Source: Halarsenatibacter silvermanii (GTDB lineage: Bacteria > Bacillota > Halanaerobiia > Halanaerobiales > Halarsenatibacteraceae). From it: DNA of 64,000 bases. The position numbers and the translations under genes are program-made. This document shows, piece by piece, positions 45,690-57,433 of this stretch. The stretch's first letter is position 1, and every line of letters begins with the position of its first letter. Location: positions 1 to 64,000 of the forward strand of contig NZ_FNGO01000010.1 in assembly GCF_900103135.1 (NCBI RefSeq). Direction: 5' to 3'. The notes below the pieces were generated by a model. The model saw nothing but the letters and a program-made list of their open reading frames with translations. It did no database searches and was not told where the DNA came from.

Positions 45690-46380
45690 TATACTCGATG
45701 GAAAAGCAGTCAGTCTTTATCAGGGAGATTTTGACCGCCGGGAAGTGGAGAAAGATGATCCGCTGGCTATAGCCAAAAATTTCTGTGAACAGGGAGCAGA
45801 TGAACTGCATATCGTTGATTTAGATGGAGCTCGAGAGGGTTATCCTGGCAACAAGGGATTGATAATGAATATACTGGAGGACCTTCCAGAAGTCAAAATT
45901 CAGGTTGGAGGAGGGATAAGAAGCATAAGCACCGCCCGAGAATATCTCCAGGCAGGTGCCGATGCTGTGATAATAGGTACTGCAGCCATCAAAAATCCCT
46001 ACCTGATCGGCGAGATGATTCAGGAATTTGGAGGAGACAGAGTTATTGTTTCGCTTGATGCCGAAGAGGGCGAACTGGCCATTTCGGGCTGGGAGGAAAA
46101 ATGTGGTGTCGGTATTAAAACTCAGCTGGCCAGAATAATAGAGCATGGTGTTGAAAGATTGATTTATACCGATATTGATAAGGATGGTACTCTGGAAGGC
46201 CCTGATATTCAGGAGATAAAATCGGTGGGCAGATATGAAATTGAGGTTACGGCTTCGGGGGGGATCTCTTCTCTTGAGGAGATCGAAAGACTGGCAGAAC
46301 ACGGTATAGATAGGGCGATTGTGGGAACTGCTCTCTATAAAGAGAAGATAGAACCGGAAGACCTGTGGGATGATGAATAG
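45667..46380 (+). CDS. hisA: ProFAR isomerase HisA
   Basis: HisA (237 residues) isomerises ProFAR to PRFAR on a TIM barrel. It shows [19 protein letters not shown] at the start with catalytic aspartate 8, [25 protein letters not shown] (phosphate site, two parts) and [14 protein letters not shown] with the second catalytic aspartate region. TAGAGGAGG lies upstream inside hisH. It is followed directly by hisF. Confidence 0.95.
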   Translation: MKVIPAVDILDGKAVSLYQGDFDRREVEKDDPLAIAKNFCEQGADELHIVDLDGAREGYPGNKGLIMNILEDLPEVKIQVGGGIRSISTAREYLQAGADAVIIGTAAIKNPYLIGEMIQEFGGDRVIVSLDAEEGELAISGWEEKCGVGIKTQLARIIEHGVERLIYTDIDKDGTLEGPDIQEIKSVGRYEIEVTASGGISSLEEIERLAEHGIDRAIVGTALYKEKIEPEDLWDDE

Positions 46381-46381
46381 T

Positions 46382-47158
46382 ATGCTGACCAAAAGATTAA
46401 TTCCATGTCTCGATGTCAAAGCGGGAAGGGTTGTCAAGGGAGTACAGTTTGTCGATTTAAAGGATCAGGGAGATCCCGTCAAACTGGCTGCTCACTATAA
46501 TGAGCAGGGTGCGGATGAGCTGGTCTTTCTGGATATTACTGCCAGCAAGCAGGAACGCGATATAATGAAGGATATAGTAAGGGAAACCGCCGAAAAATTA
46601 TTTATACCTTTCACTGTGGGCGGCGGGATCAGAACTGTGGAAAAGATGAGGGAGCTTATAGCAGCTGGAGCCGACAAAGTATCGATAAATACGGCTGCGG
46701 TAGAAAATCCTGATTTGATCTCCTGGGGGGCTGAACTCCTGGGCAGTCAGGCAGTGGTGGTAGCCATCGATGCCCGCCGAGAAGAGGATGGCTGGCAGGT
46801 TTATATCAGAGGCGGCAGCGAACGCACAGACTGGAAGCTTGAGGATTGGGCGAAAGAAGTTGAAAATAGAGGAGCAGGGGAAATATTGCTGACCAGCATG
46901 GACCGGGATGGCACCCGTGATGGATATGATTTGGAGATGCTGGCCGAAGTTTCTGAAAATGTGTCTATTCCCGTGATAGCCAGCGGAGGAGCAGGTTCAC
47001 CCCGGCATTTATATGAAGCTTTTACCGAGGGCAGGGCCGATGCTGCTCTGGCGGCTTCCATCTGGCATCAGAATGATTATACTATTTCTGAGTGCAAGGA
47101 ATATCTGGCTGAAAAAGGTGTTGCTGTACGGCCTATAAATGGTGATGAAAATGATTGA
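46382..47158 (+). CDS. hisF: Imidazole glycerol phosphate synthase subunit HisF
   Basis: HisF (258 residues) is the cyclase subunit, pairing with HisH. It shows [20 protein letters not shown] with the catalytic aspartate, [26 protein letters not shown] (conserved halves at about 80-105) and [15 protein letters not shown]. ATGs also lie at 46370 and 46373; ATG 46382, two bases after the hisA stop, gives the consensus [13 protein letters not shown]. It overlaps hisIE by 8 bases. Confidence 0.95.
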   Translation: MLTKRLIPCLDVKAGRVVKGVQFVDLKDQGDPVKLAAHYNEQGADELVFLDITASKQERDIMKDIVRETAEKLFIPFTVGGGIRTVEKMRELIAAGADKVSINTAAVENPDLISWGAELLGSQAVVVAIDARREEDGWQVYIRGGSERTDWKLEDWAKEVENRGAGEILLTSMDRDGTRDGYDLEMLAEVSENVSIPVIASGGAGSPRHLYEAFTEGRADAALAASIWHQNDYTISECKEYLAEKGVAVRPINGDEND

Positions 47159-47837
47159 TAAAAACAATCAGTCAGAAAAAAACGACAGGAAAGATCCGGT
47201 CGAAATGATAGATTTTGACAGCCGGGGCCTGGCGCCGGCCATTGTTCAGGATATTCGCACGGGAGATGTGCTGATGCTGGCTTATATGAATGAGGAATCC
47301 CTGCGCAGAACGATCGAAGATGGCAGAGCTCATTTTTTCAGCCGCTCCCGGCAGAAACTCTGGTTGAAGGGTGAGACTTCAGAAAACTATCAATATGTTC
47401 AAAGGATAAAATATGATTGTGATGCTGATGCGCTGCTGCTGGAGGCAATACCGGCCGGCCCGGCCTGCCACACTGGTGAAGAAACATGTTTTTACCGGGA
47501 GCTCAGCGAGACCTCCCACCATTTCGATGAAAAATCCGGTCGGAACAGGCTCGATTATTCGATTCTGGACGAGCTGAGGGAAATAATCACAAGCCGCGAT
47601 GAAAAGCGTCCTGATGGCTCATATACGGTCGAACTGCTGGAGGCCGGTGATGAAGAAATGGCCAAAAAATTGGGCGAGGAAGGTGTTGAACTGGCTCTAT
47701 CTGCTGTCCAAAACGAGGAGGAAGAGATCTATCGTGAGTCAGCCGATCTTATATATCATCTGCTGGTTATGCTGAATTCACAGGGCCTTTCACTGGCAGG
47801 TGTTCTGTCAGAATTGCGAGAGCGTTTCCGCCAGTGA
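47151..47837 (+). CDS. hisIE: Bifunctional phosphoribosyl-AMP cyclohydrolase / phosphoribosyl-ATP pyrophosphatase
   Basis: HisIE (about 228 residues) catalyses the second and third steps. The N-terminal HisI half shows [26 protein letters not shown] and the metal-binding [10 protein letters not shown] and [12 protein letters not shown]. The C-terminal HisE half shows [23 protein letters not shown]. The start is uncertain between 47139, 47145 and 47151. It is the last his gene here; hisC and a histidinol-phosphatase are not in the window. Confidence 0.93.
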   Translation: MIDKNNQSEKNDRKDPVEMIDFDSRGLAPAIVQDIRTGDVLMLAYMNEESLRRTIEDGRAHFFSRSRQKLWLKGETSENYQYVQRIKYDCDADALLLEAIPAGPACHTGEETCFYRELSETSHHFDEKSGRNRLDYSILDELREIITSRDEKRPDGSYTVELLEAGDEEMAKKLGEEGVELALSAVQNEEEEIYRESADLIYHLLVMLNSQGLSLAGVLSELRERFRQ

Positions 47838-47916
47838 TAAAATGCGGGAGGATTGTCCTAATGAACCCAGAAATATAAACAGGGAAAGGTACATATTTTG
47901 ATTGAGGGGTGGTAAT

Positions 47917-48336
47917 TTGCAGCTTTTTTCCTTTGACAGCGGAGTTTATTTGCTGGAAATTTTTGTTTTTAAACCCCTGAAAATAGAGGTGGGGGCGAGA
48001 GGCAAAGAGGTTTTTCGGTCGGGCTACTATTATTATTCTGGAACCGCCCAGAAAAATTTAAATGCCCGACTGGAAAGACATAAACAAAAATTTGTCAATA
48101 AGCACTGGCATATAGATTATCTGCTGGAAAAAACAGTTCTTTATGACATTTATGCCTGGCAGGGATCTGCAGCCTTAGAATGTAAACTGGCCGAAGAACT
48201 TCTGGCGATCGAGAATGTTGAAATTTATAATTCTGGATTCGGCGCCAGCGACTGCAGCTGTGAAGCACATCTTCTCCATTCCAAGGAAAAGTTAAGCGAA
48301 GATACAATAGAGGAGCTGGTTGTCGATGAGGAATAA
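47917..48336 (+). CDS. GIY-YIG nuclease-like protein of the DUF123/Uri family
   Basis: The 139-residue protein matches the DUF123 (COG1833) group, a GIY-YIG-like family. Visible features are VYLLEIFVFKPLKIEVGARG, the SGYYYYSGTAQKNLNARLERH core at about 36-56, HWHIDYLLE, and FGASDCSCEAHLLH with histidine and cysteines near the end. It begins with TTG 47917 behind GAGGGGTGG. It overlaps pcrA by 11 bases, which places it in a DNA repair operon. Nuclease activity is expected from the family but not shown. Confidence 0.82.
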   Translation: MQLFSFDSGVYLLEIFVFKPLKIEVGARGKEVFRSGYYYYSGTAQKNLNARLERHKQKFVNKHWHIDYLLEKTVLYDIYAWQGSAALECKLAEELLAIENVEIYNSGFGASDCSCEAHLLHSKEKLSEDTIEELVVDEE

Positions 48337-50545
48337 AGACATATTAAAAGATCTCAATCCTGCACAAAAAAAAGCGGTCAGACATTTTCAGGGGCCGGCG
48401 CTCGTTCTGGCGGGCGCGGGAAGCGGCAAAACCCGGGTTTTGACCCACAGATTGGCTTACCTGATAGGAGAGTATGGGATCGATCCGGAAACGATTCTGG
48501 CCGTAACTTTTACAAATAAGGCAGCCGATGAGATGAAGGAGAGAGCTGCCTCACTTCTGGGTGCCAGACCAGAGAGCTGGGTGGGAACTTTTCATTCCTT
48601 TGCTGCCAGCATACTCAGGAAAGAAGCCGAAAAAATTGGCTACAATTCGAATTATGTGATTTACGATACTGCCGACCAGAGGGCCCTGCTCAAGGAAATC
48701 CTATCTGATTTAAAAATAGATTCCAGCAGGGTCAAACCGTCCCTTCTTGCGGTTTTAATCAGCAATGCCAAAAGTGATCTGGTGCGTCCAGAAGATTATG
48801 AAGCCGGTGCTGAAGGCCGAGTAAAATCTCTCGTTCCAGAAGTTTATCGCGAATACGAAAAAAGAATGAGAGCCAGCAACGCACTGGATTTCGATGATCT
48901 GCTCATGAAATGCTGTCAGCTCTTCGGCGACCATGAACGTGTGAAGAGTTATTATCAAAGAAAATATAGATTTTTGCTTATTGACGAGTATCAGGATGTC
49001 AATAACGCGCAGTACAGGCTGAGCCAGCATCTAACAGGAGAAGAGGAAAATATTTTTGCTGTCGGCGACCCTGATCAGAGTATATACGGTTTCAGAGGTG
49101 CCGACATCAGTAATATATTAAATTTTGAGCGCGATTATCCCCGCGCTGAAGTTATCAGGCTGGAACGAAATTATCGCTCCCAGCAGAAAATTTTGCAGGC
49201 AGCCCAAAGCGTCATCGAAAACAATATCAGCCGCAAAGAAAAGGACCTGTGGTCTGATCTGGGCAAAGGTGGTGATGTAGTGGTTGCCGAACTGGAATCA
49301 GGGAAGAGAGAAGCAAGGTATGTCGGAAAAGAAGTGGATAGATTAATCAAAAAAGATAATTTTGCTTACGGCGATATAGCTGTGCTTTACCGTACCAATT
49401 CTCAGTCTCGCAGCCTGGAGGATGTTTTTATGAAAAAGAACATTCCCTATCAGATTGTCGGAGGGTTAAAGTTTTACGAGCGGCGGGAAATTAAAGATAT
49501 GCTTGCCTATCTTCGCCTTGTTTATAATCCTCAGGATGAAGCCAGCCTGCTGCGGGTGATCAATACTCCCCGGCGCGGTATAGGCAGAAAAACTCAGGAA
49601 AGAGTCAAAAGCTTTGCCTCCGAACATAATATATCGGTTTTTGAAGCTATTTCCAAACCTGAAGTTATCCCCGGGCTTTCCACCACTTATGAGCGTCGGG
49701 TCAGAGAATTTGCCGAATTAATAGAGGAACTTCGCGCACGATATGAAGAAGGTACTGTTCTCGATCTGATGAGTGCTGTAATTCGCAGGACCGGATATAA
49801 GGACGATCTACGGCAGAAGGATGATAAAGCGAGAGAGAGGATCGAAAATATCGGTGAGCTGCATAATCTTATCAGGGAGTATCTCCAGAAAAATAACGAG
49901 GGGGGCCTGGGTGATTTTTTGGAGGAGGTTAAGCTGCTGTCAGATATAGACAGGTGGGAGGACAGTACCGATCATGTAACATTGATGACCCTTCATTCTG
50001 CCAAAGGACTGGAATTTCCCGCGGTATTTATGGTAGGAATGGATGAGGGAATCTTTCCTCATGAAAACTGCCTGGAAGACAGTGATGAAGTCGAAGAGGA
50101 GAGAAGACTCTGTTATGTGGGCATGACCAGAGCTCAGCAGCAGCTCTATCTGACCAGGGCCAAAAAGCGCCGCCGATACGGCAGCCGCAAACGTTATGAA
50201 CCATCTCGTTTTCTGTCGGAAATCGATGGTAATGTCACCACGCGTGAGATTCCGGGCGGCAGCAGAAAAGATTCTTTTGAAACTGGAACTGGCTGGAGTG
50301 ATTCGCTGCAGAAGTCCGCTGATAAGGCTCTGGATAATCTTTTTACCGGTGGGGAAGATAAAAAAACATCAGAAGATACCTCATATCAGCCCGGGGAGAT
50401 AGTACAGCATTCTGAATTCGGTCAGGGAGAAGTGCTTAAAGTCAGCCGGAGCCGACAGTATGGCGAAAAGATAAAAGTTCGTTTTGCAGATGGCAATGAA
50501 AAAGAGCTGATGGTGAGTTATGCGCCGCTGGAAAAGAAAAATTAG
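48326..50545 (+). CDS. pcrA: ATP-dependent DNA helicase PcrA
   Basis: PcrA (739 residues) is a UvrD-type superfamily 1 3'-5' helicase for repair and plasmid or replication-fork maintenance. Walker A is AGAGSGKT at 30-37; AVTFTNKAADEM, DEYQDVN, GDPDQSIYGFRGAD, LERNYRS and TLHSAKGLEFPAVF follow. The C-terminal tail has the RNAP-binding-type Tudor segment (PGEIVQHSEFGQGEVLKV). An in-frame TTG at 48320 is an alternative start. Followed by ligA 24 bases later. Confidence 0.95.
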   Translation: MRNKDILKDLNPAQKKAVRHFQGPALVLAGAGSGKTRVLTHRLAYLIGEYGIDPETILAVTFTNKAADEMKERAASLLGARPESWVGTFHSFAASILRKEAEKIGYNSNYVIYDTADQRALLKEILSDLKIDSSRVKPSLLAVLISNAKSDLVRPEDYEAGAEGRVKSLVPEVYREYEKRMRASNALDFDDLLMKCCQLFGDHERVKSYYQRKYRFLLIDEYQDVNNAQYRLSQHLTGEEENIFAVGDPDQSIYGFRGADISNILNFERDYPRAEVIRLERNYRSQQKILQAAQSVIENNISRKEKDLWSDLGKGGDVVVAELESGKREARYVGKEVDRLIKKDNFAYGDIAVLYRTNSQSRSLEDVFMKKNIPYQIVGGLKFYERREIKDMLAYLRLVYNPQDEASLLRVINTPRRGIGRKTQERVKSFASEHNISVFEAISKPEVIPGLSTTYERRVREFAELIEELRARYEEGTVLDLMSAVIRRTGYKDDLRQKDDKARERIENIGELHNLIREYLQKNNEGGLGDFLEEVKLLSDIDRWEDSTDHVTLMTLHSAKGLEFPAVFMVGMDEGIFPHENCLEDSDEVEEERRLCYVGMTRAQQQLYLTRAKKRRRYGSRKRYEPSRFLSEIDGNVTTREIPGGSRKDSFETGTGWSDSLQKSADKALDNLFTGGEDKKTSEDTSYQPGEIVQHSEFGQGEVLKVSRSRQYGEKIKVRFADGNEKELMVSYAPLEKKN

Positions 50546-50569
50546 GTTGCTGCTCAAGAGGTGAGTTAA

Positions 50570-52588
<2,019 letters not shown>

Positions 52589-52589
52589 T

Positions 52590-52880
52590 TTGATAGATCG
52601 AGATGATGTTGAAGACCTGGCCAGGCTGGCCAAGCTGGAACTTTCAGAGGCGGAAAAGGAACAATTTGCCGGCGAATTGAAGGACGTGGTTGATTATGTC
52701 AACAAGATACTGGAAATCGACACCGAGGGTGTTAAGCCCACCTATTATCCCCAGCCCCGGGAGAATGTCGTGCGTGAAGATGAGGTGACCAATGAGGACA
52801 GAAGAGATGAAATGCTCGAAGAGGCCCCGGAAAAGACAGAAGGTCAGTTTCGGGTGCCGGGAATCGGCAAGCAGGATTAG
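52590..52880 (+). CDS. gatC: Glutamyl-tRNA(Gln)/aspartyl-tRNA(Asn) amidotransferase subunit C
   Basis: GatC (96 residues) stabilises the GatAB amidotransferase. It shows VEDLARLAKLELSEAEKEQF at about 6-25, FVDYVNKILEID-like ELKDVVDYVNKILEID, and LEEAPEKTEGQFRVPGI. The reading frame also opens at GTG 52581, but that lies against AAGGAGGG. TTG 52590, nine bases away, gives the family N-terminus. Confidence 0.93.
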   Translation: MIDRDDVEDLARLAKLELSEAEKEQFAGELKDVVDYVNKILEIDTEGVKPTYYPQPRENVVREDEVTNEDRRDEMLEEAPEKTEGQFRVPGIGKQD

Positions 52881-52893
52881 GAGGTAGAAAATA

Positions 52894-54312
52894 ATGCAGG
52901 ATATTATAAAATTTAGTCTGGCAGAATTAATCGACAGGAGAGAAGAAGGAGAAATATCTCCCCGGGAGATAACTGAAGTTTATCGGGAAAGACTGGAAGA
53001 ACTGGATGGTAAAATAGGCGCATTTGTAGATCTTAACGACGAAATCACACCGGCTGGAGAAGGTGAACTGGCCGGAATCCCGGTGGCTTTGAAAGATAAT
53101 ATGGCTACCAGCAATCTTTCCACAGGCTGCGCCTCTGAGATTCTGGAGGATTATCAACCTCCTTATGATGCAGCTGTAGTGGAAAAATTAAAAGAGGCAG
53201 GAGCCTTTCTCATCGGGAAAACCAACATGGATGAATTTGCTATGGGTTCGACGACTGAGTTTTCCGCCCAAAAAGTTACCAGAAACCCCTGGAATTTGGA
53301 CCATGTTCCCGGCGGTTCCAGTGGAGGATCAGCAGCTGCCGTGGCAGCTGGATTTGTTCCCGCCGCCCTGGGATCAGACACGGGAGGTTCGATACGACAG
53401 CCTGCCGCATTCAGCGGCGTTGTTGGTCTAAAACCCACTTATGGGCTGGTATCGAGATATGGACTTATAGCTTTTGCCTCATCTTTAGATCAAATCGGAC
53501 CTCTGGCCAGAAATGTAGAAGATGCCGCTATCTTGCTTAATATCATATCCGGTCATGATAAAAGAGATTCTACTTCAGCAGATATAGATCATCCTGATTA
53601 TCTGAAAAATCTTGATAGAGGAGTTTCGAATTTTACGTTTGGCCTGCCCGAAGGTTATCTCGATCTCGATATTGATAACGACGTCAAACAGGCTGTACGG
53701 GACTCTATAAAAGCTCTGGAGAAAGCGGGGGCGGAAGTCATTGAGGTTGAGCTTCCTTCCCTCGATCAAATGCTGGCCGCATATTATGTGATCGCGCCTG
53801 CTGAAGCCAGCTCTAATTTGGCCCGTTATGATGGAGTACAGTACGGCAAGCGGCAGGAGGCGGAAGAACTGGAGGAAATGTATTTTGAGACACGCAGCTT
53901 GGGTTTTGGGCCTGAGGTAAAAAGAAGAATAATGCTGGGTACATACGCTCTCAGCGCCGGCTATCAGGACGACCTGTACAAACAAGCTCTTAAAGTTAGG
54001 ACGATAATTAAAGAAGCCTATCAGGAAGTCTTCGAAAAAGTGGATATGCTGCTGACCCCAACAGCACCCACTCCTGCTTTTGCCGTGGGCGAGGAACAGG
54101 ATCCTCTTGATGTGTATTATACCGATGTTTTCACTGTGCCCTGCAACATAACTGGCTTTCCCGGTATTTCACTGCCGGCAGGCTTCAACGATGAAGGACT
54201 GCCGCTGGGAGTTCAGCTGATTTCCAGTTCTTTTAACGAGGTTGAGCTGCTGCAGGCAGCCAGCGGTTTAGAAAAACTCCTCGACACGCCCAGTCTCGCT
54301 AAATTAGACTAA
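52894..54312 (+). CDS. gatA: Glutamyl-tRNA(Gln) amidotransferase subunit A
   Basis: GatA (472 residues) is the amidase that frees ammonia from glutamine for transamidation of Glu-tRNA(Gln). The amidase triad is recognisable: lysine in VALKDNM at about 62-68, and serines in GGSSGGSAAAVAAG and SDTGGSIRQPAAF. It begins 13 bases after gatC with GGAGGTAG. The operon gatC-gatA-gatB is complete. Confidence 0.95.
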   Translation: MQDIIKFSLAELIDRREEGEISPREITEVYRERLEELDGKIGAFVDLNDEITPAGEGELAGIPVALKDNMATSNLSTGCASEILEDYQPPYDAAVVEKLKEAGAFLIGKTNMDEFAMGSTTEFSAQKVTRNPWNLDHVPGGSSGGSAAAVAAGFVPAALGSDTGGSIRQPAAFSGVVGLKPTYGLVSRYGLIAFASSLDQIGPLARNVEDAAILLNIISGHDKRDSTSADIDHPDYLKNLDRGVSNFTFGLPEGYLDLDIDNDVKQAVRDSIKALEKAGAEVIEVELPSLDQMLAAYYVIAPAEASSNLARYDGVQYGKRQEAEELEEMYFETRSLGFGPEVKRRIMLGTYALSAGYQDDLYKQALKVRTIIKEAYQEVFEKVDMLLTPTAPTPAFAVGEEQDPLDVYYTDVFTVPCNITGFPGISLPAGFNDEGLPLGVQLISSSFNEVELLQAASGLEKLLDTPSLAKLD

Positions 54313-54330
54313 AAAGGAAAGGTGATAAGG

Positions 54331-55791
54331 ATGTTAGAGGATTTTCAAATAGTTATCGGGTTGGAAGTCCATGTACAGCTGCAGACCGAGACCAAGCTTT
54401 TCTGCGGCTGCAGCACAGAATTTGGCCGTCCGCCCAATGTCAACACCTGTCCGGTTTGTCAGGGCCTTCCGGGTACTCTGCCTGTGCTTAACGAAAGGGC
54501 TCTGGAATATTCGCTTCTGGCAGCGAGAGCTCTCAACTGCAGCATAAATGAGTACAGCAAATTTGATCGAAAGAACTATTTTTATCCCGATCTGCCCAAA
54601 GGCTATCAAATATCTCAATATGATCTGCCTCTGGGGTATGACGGGCATCTAACTATAGATATCGAAGAAGAGAGTGATATCTGCGAAAAAAAGATAGGTA
54701 TCAATCGGGTTCATATGGAGGAGGATGCCGGGAAACTGGTTCATGGAGACAGACCGGGAAGCAAAAGTTACAGTTATGTCGATCTAAACCGGGCTGGCGT
54801 CCCCCTTATCGAAATTGTAAGCGAACCGGAGATGAACAGTCCGCGCGAGGCCCGACTTTATCTGGAAAGTTTAAAGCAGACAATAGCTTATCTCGGTGTC
54901 TCCGACTGCAATATGGAAGAGGGTTCCCTGCGGTGTGATGCCAATATATCACTGCGTGACAGGGGAACTGAAAAATTCGGTATAAAAGCTGAGGTCAAGA
55001 ATATGAACAGTTTCAGCGCCGTAGAGGAAGCACTATCCTATGAGGCCAAAAGACAGGCGGAGATTCTCTCTTCGGGCCATGAGGTTGTGCAGGAAACAAG
55101 AGCCTGGGATGCTGACAGACAGCAGACCACTTCCATGCGAACTAAAGAGGAAGCAGAGGATTATCGCTATTTCCCCGAACCTGATTTGATGCCCCTTAAA
55201 ATATCGGACAGCTGGATCGATGAGATCGATGAGAAAATGCCGGAACTTCCCCGTCAGCGGTGTCAGCGCTTTCAGGAGGAATACAACCTTCCCGCCTATG
55301 ATGCTGAAGTTTTAACGGGTGAGAGGGAGTTTGCCGATCTTTTTGAAGCGGCTGCCGAAGAATATCATGATGCCAAAGAGGTCAGTAACTGGTTGATGGG
55401 AGAATACAGGCGGCTGCTCAATGAAAACAATCTCGTACCCGGAGAAGGTCAAATAAGCCCCGAATCTCTGGCGGAGCTGTTAAAGCTCGTAGATGATGAA
55501 GTTATAAGTTCAAATATGGGCAAAGAGGTATTTGAAGAGATGTTCGAGGAAGGCGGAGATCCGGGAGCTATCGTGGAAGAAAGAGGTTTGAAGCAGATAA
55601 GCGATGAGGATCAGCTCGGTGAGATAGTGGCAGAAGTCCTGGAAGAAAATCCTGATGTGGTGGAGGATATTCTTGAGGGCAAGGACAAAGCCATCGGATA
55701 TCTTGTTGGTCAGGTCATGCAGAAGACTCAGGGTAAAGCCAATCCTCAGATGGCCAAAAACATGCTGAGAGAGAAAATAGAAAACGAATAA
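54331..55791 (+). CDS. gatB: Glutamyl-tRNA(Gln) amidotransferase subunit B
   Basis: GatB (486 residues) binds Glu-tRNA(Gln) and phosphorylates it. It shows VIGLEVHVQLQTETKLFCGC at about 10-29, zinc-type cysteines (CGCS and CPVCQG), DLPKGYQISQYDLPL and VDLNRAGVPLIEIVSEPEM. The C-terminal Yqey-like tail ends KTQGKANPQMAKNMLREKIE. An in-frame GTG at 54322 is possible; ATG 54331 has AAAGGTGATAAGG upstream. A terminator follows. Confidence 0.95.
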   Translation: MLEDFQIVIGLEVHVQLQTETKLFCGCSTEFGRPPNVNTCPVCQGLPGTLPVLNERALEYSLLAARALNCSINEYSKFDRKNYFYPDLPKGYQISQYDLPLGYDGHLTIDIEEESDICEKKIGINRVHMEEDAGKLVHGDRPGSKSYSYVDLNRAGVPLIEIVSEPEMNSPREARLYLESLKQTIAYLGVSDCNMEEGSLRCDANISLRDRGTEKFGIKAEVKNMNSFSAVEEALSYEAKRQAEILSSGHEVVQETRAWDADRQQTTSMRTKEEAEDYRYFPEPDLMPLKISDSWIDEIDEKMPELPRQRCQRFQEEYNLPAYDAEVLTGEREFADLFEAAAEEYHDAKEVSNWLMGEYRRLLNENNLVPGEGQISPESLAELLKLVDDEVISSNMGKEVFEEMFEEGGDPGAIVEERGLKQISDEDQLGEIVAEVLEENPDVVEDILEGKDKAIGYLVGQVMQKTQGKANPQMAKNMLREKIENE

Positions 55792-55842
55792 ACTCAGCAG
55801 AACATTCCTCTTAAAAGTCATAGCGGAGTAATTTGCTCATAG

Positions 55843-55880
55843 GGCTGAGTCATTCCAGCGACTCAGCCTTCTTCGTTTTT
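55843..55880 (+). terminator. Rho-independent terminator of the gat operon
   Basis: GGCTGAGTC (55843-55851) pairs with GACTCAGCC (55860-55868), followed by TTCTTCGTTTTTTT. It lies across the end of the convergent MATE gene, so the stem encodes part of that gene's terminus on the other strand. Confidence 0.8.
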
Positions 55881-57268
55881 TTACTGGCATGGGTGGCCTG
55901 AATTGGATTTTGAGAGGGATCATTCAATTCCTTCTTGAGGGTGAAATAGAGCCAGGGGAGGGCTATAATTATATTTCCTAACTCCGATATGGGAAAGGCG
56001 TACCAGAGATAAGAAAGCCCCCAAAAACTGCCCAAAAAATACATCAGAGGAAGCAGCAGAACCATCTGACGGAAGAAAGATTGTATCAGACTGGGAACCC
56101 CCCGGCCTATAGCCTGAAAGGTGGCCGAAATGATGATAGCTGGTCCTATTATCGGATAGGCGGGGCTTATATTTCTCAGAGCTGTAACGCCGATATTTAT
56201 GAGCTCGGGATCGCTGCTGAAAAGCCTCAGAAGTTTTTCCGGGGCAAATTGAAAGATGAGCATCCCGCTGGTGGTGATGAGAAAAGCGAACAAAACATTG
56301 GAAAACAGGCCTTTTTTAACCCGGCCCGGTTTGTTGTGAGAATAATTATAGCCTATCAGGGGCAAATAACCCTGCTTAATACCGAATATGGGCATGAGAA
56401 CAAAGGACTGCAGCCGGAAGTAAATACCACCGACGGCTATAGCCTCCGAAGAGAATTGAGCCAGAATTCTATTCATTCCTCCCAGCATGAAGCTGGCCAT
56501 AAACTGCATTATCATGGCCGGAAACCCCACCCTGTAGATCTCACGGATTAGATCCAGTCGGAGCGAAAAATGTTTTAAGGATATATTGAGCTCGATCTTA
56601 TCTCCGACTATCAGATAGATGATCATTACTCCGCTCAGAGAACGGGCTATAACAGTCGCCAGGGCTGCGCCCTGCAGACCCATTTCCGGGAAAAAACCGA
56701 TTCCAAAGATCATCAGAGGATCGAGTATGATATTAATGCCAGCTCCCCAAAATATATTCAGCATGGGGAGGAAGGTATTGCCTTCTCCTCGCAGCACATG
56801 ATTGCTGATGATCGGTAGAAAGAAAGAATAAGAACAGGTCAGGACAATTCTGCTGTAGCTGGAGGCTTTGGCGATAAGAACCTCATCCTCGGCAAATAGA
56901 CTGACAAGATTAGGAGTAAAAAAGAAACCCACCACTGTCAGCATAAGACTGGCCAGCGCAGCTAAAAATAAGGCTTGTGATCCGGCCTGACTGGCATCTT
57001 CCAGATCATCCGCGCCCAGAAGCCGGGAGATTAAGGAGGTGGCTCCCACTCCGGTGCCCACCGAGATGCCGATGAGAATCATCTCCAGAGGGAAAAACAA
57101 TGCCAGAGAGGAGATGGCCTCTGTGCTGTACTGGCCTATAAAGATGCTGTCTATTATGCTGTAAAGCGACTGGGCTGTCATGGCCAGAATACCTGGCAGT
57201 GAAAGTTTTAATACCAGAGGTATGATGGGCTCTTTTCCCAGCCGTTCTGATCTTGCATCGGTTTTCAT
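55850..57268 (-). CDS. MATE family efflux transporter
   Basis: The 472-residue membrane protein has about twelve hydrophobic segments and the two-fold repeat of MATE exporters. Signatures are PLVLKLSLPGILAMTAQSLYSIIDSIFIGQ at the N-terminus (in parts) and VGTGVGATSLISRLLGA at about 74-90, with similar elements after about 240. Such pumps use Na+ or H+ gradients to export cationic compounds; the substrate cannot be predicted. GAGAGGAGA precedes the ATG. It is transcribed away from the methyltransferase gene. Confidence 0.9.
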   Translation of the reverse strand: MKTDARSERLGKEPIIPLVLKLSLPGILAMTAQSLYSIIDSIFIGQYSTEAISSLALFFPLEMILIGISVGTGVGATSLISRLLGADDLEDASQAGSQALFLAALASLMLTVVGFFFTPNLVSLFAEDEVLIAKASSYSRIVLTCSYSFFLPIISNHVLRGEGNTFLPMLNIFWGAGINIILDPLMIFGIGFFPEMGLQGAALATVIARSLSGVMIIYLIVGDKIELNISLKHFSLRLDLIREIYRVGFPAMIMQFMASFMLGGMNRILAQFSSEAIAVGGIYFRLQSFVLMPIFGIKQGYLPLIGYNYSHNKPGRVKKGLFSNVLFAFLITTSGMLIFQFAPEKLLRLFSSDPELINIGVTALRNISPAYPIIGPAIIISATFQAIGRGVPSLIQSFFRQMVLLLPLMYFLGSFWGLSYLWYAFPISELGNIIIALPWLYFTLKKELNDPSQNPIQATHASKKTKKAESLE

Positions 57269-57293
57269 TTTGTAGCTTCTCCTCTCGCTGCTG

Positions 57294-57322
57294 TTTAGCC
57301 GGGACCAAATTTATGATATAAT
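57294..57322 (+). promoter_or_regulatory. Promoter of the RlmD/TrmA-like methyltransferase gene
   Basis: Extended TGA plus TATAAT (57317-57322) with a weak -35 TTTAGC (57294-57299), 17-base spacer. The leader to ATG 57434 would be about 105 bases. Confidence 0.5.
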
Positions 57323-57344
57323 CACAGAAAATATAGTTGTTCAG
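57316..57344 (-). promoter_or_regulatory. Promoter of the MATE gene, overlapping the divergent promoter
   Basis: On the minus strand CTGAAC (57339-57344), 17-base spacer, TGA and TTATAT (57316-57321). The -10 occupies almost the same bases as the plus-strand -10. Confidence 0.35.
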
Positions 57345-57433
57345 ATCGTTTCGACTCTGAAGCTCATTCTAACATAGATGTTTTTACTGGTCAATTTTGC
57401 CCGGTGATTTTCGGGCAGGTCAGGAGGCAATTC

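Noticed and set aside
47873-47890. A very short ORF (five codons) between hisIE and the DUF123 gene
   Set aside because: Too short to support, although a GGGAGGA precedes it.
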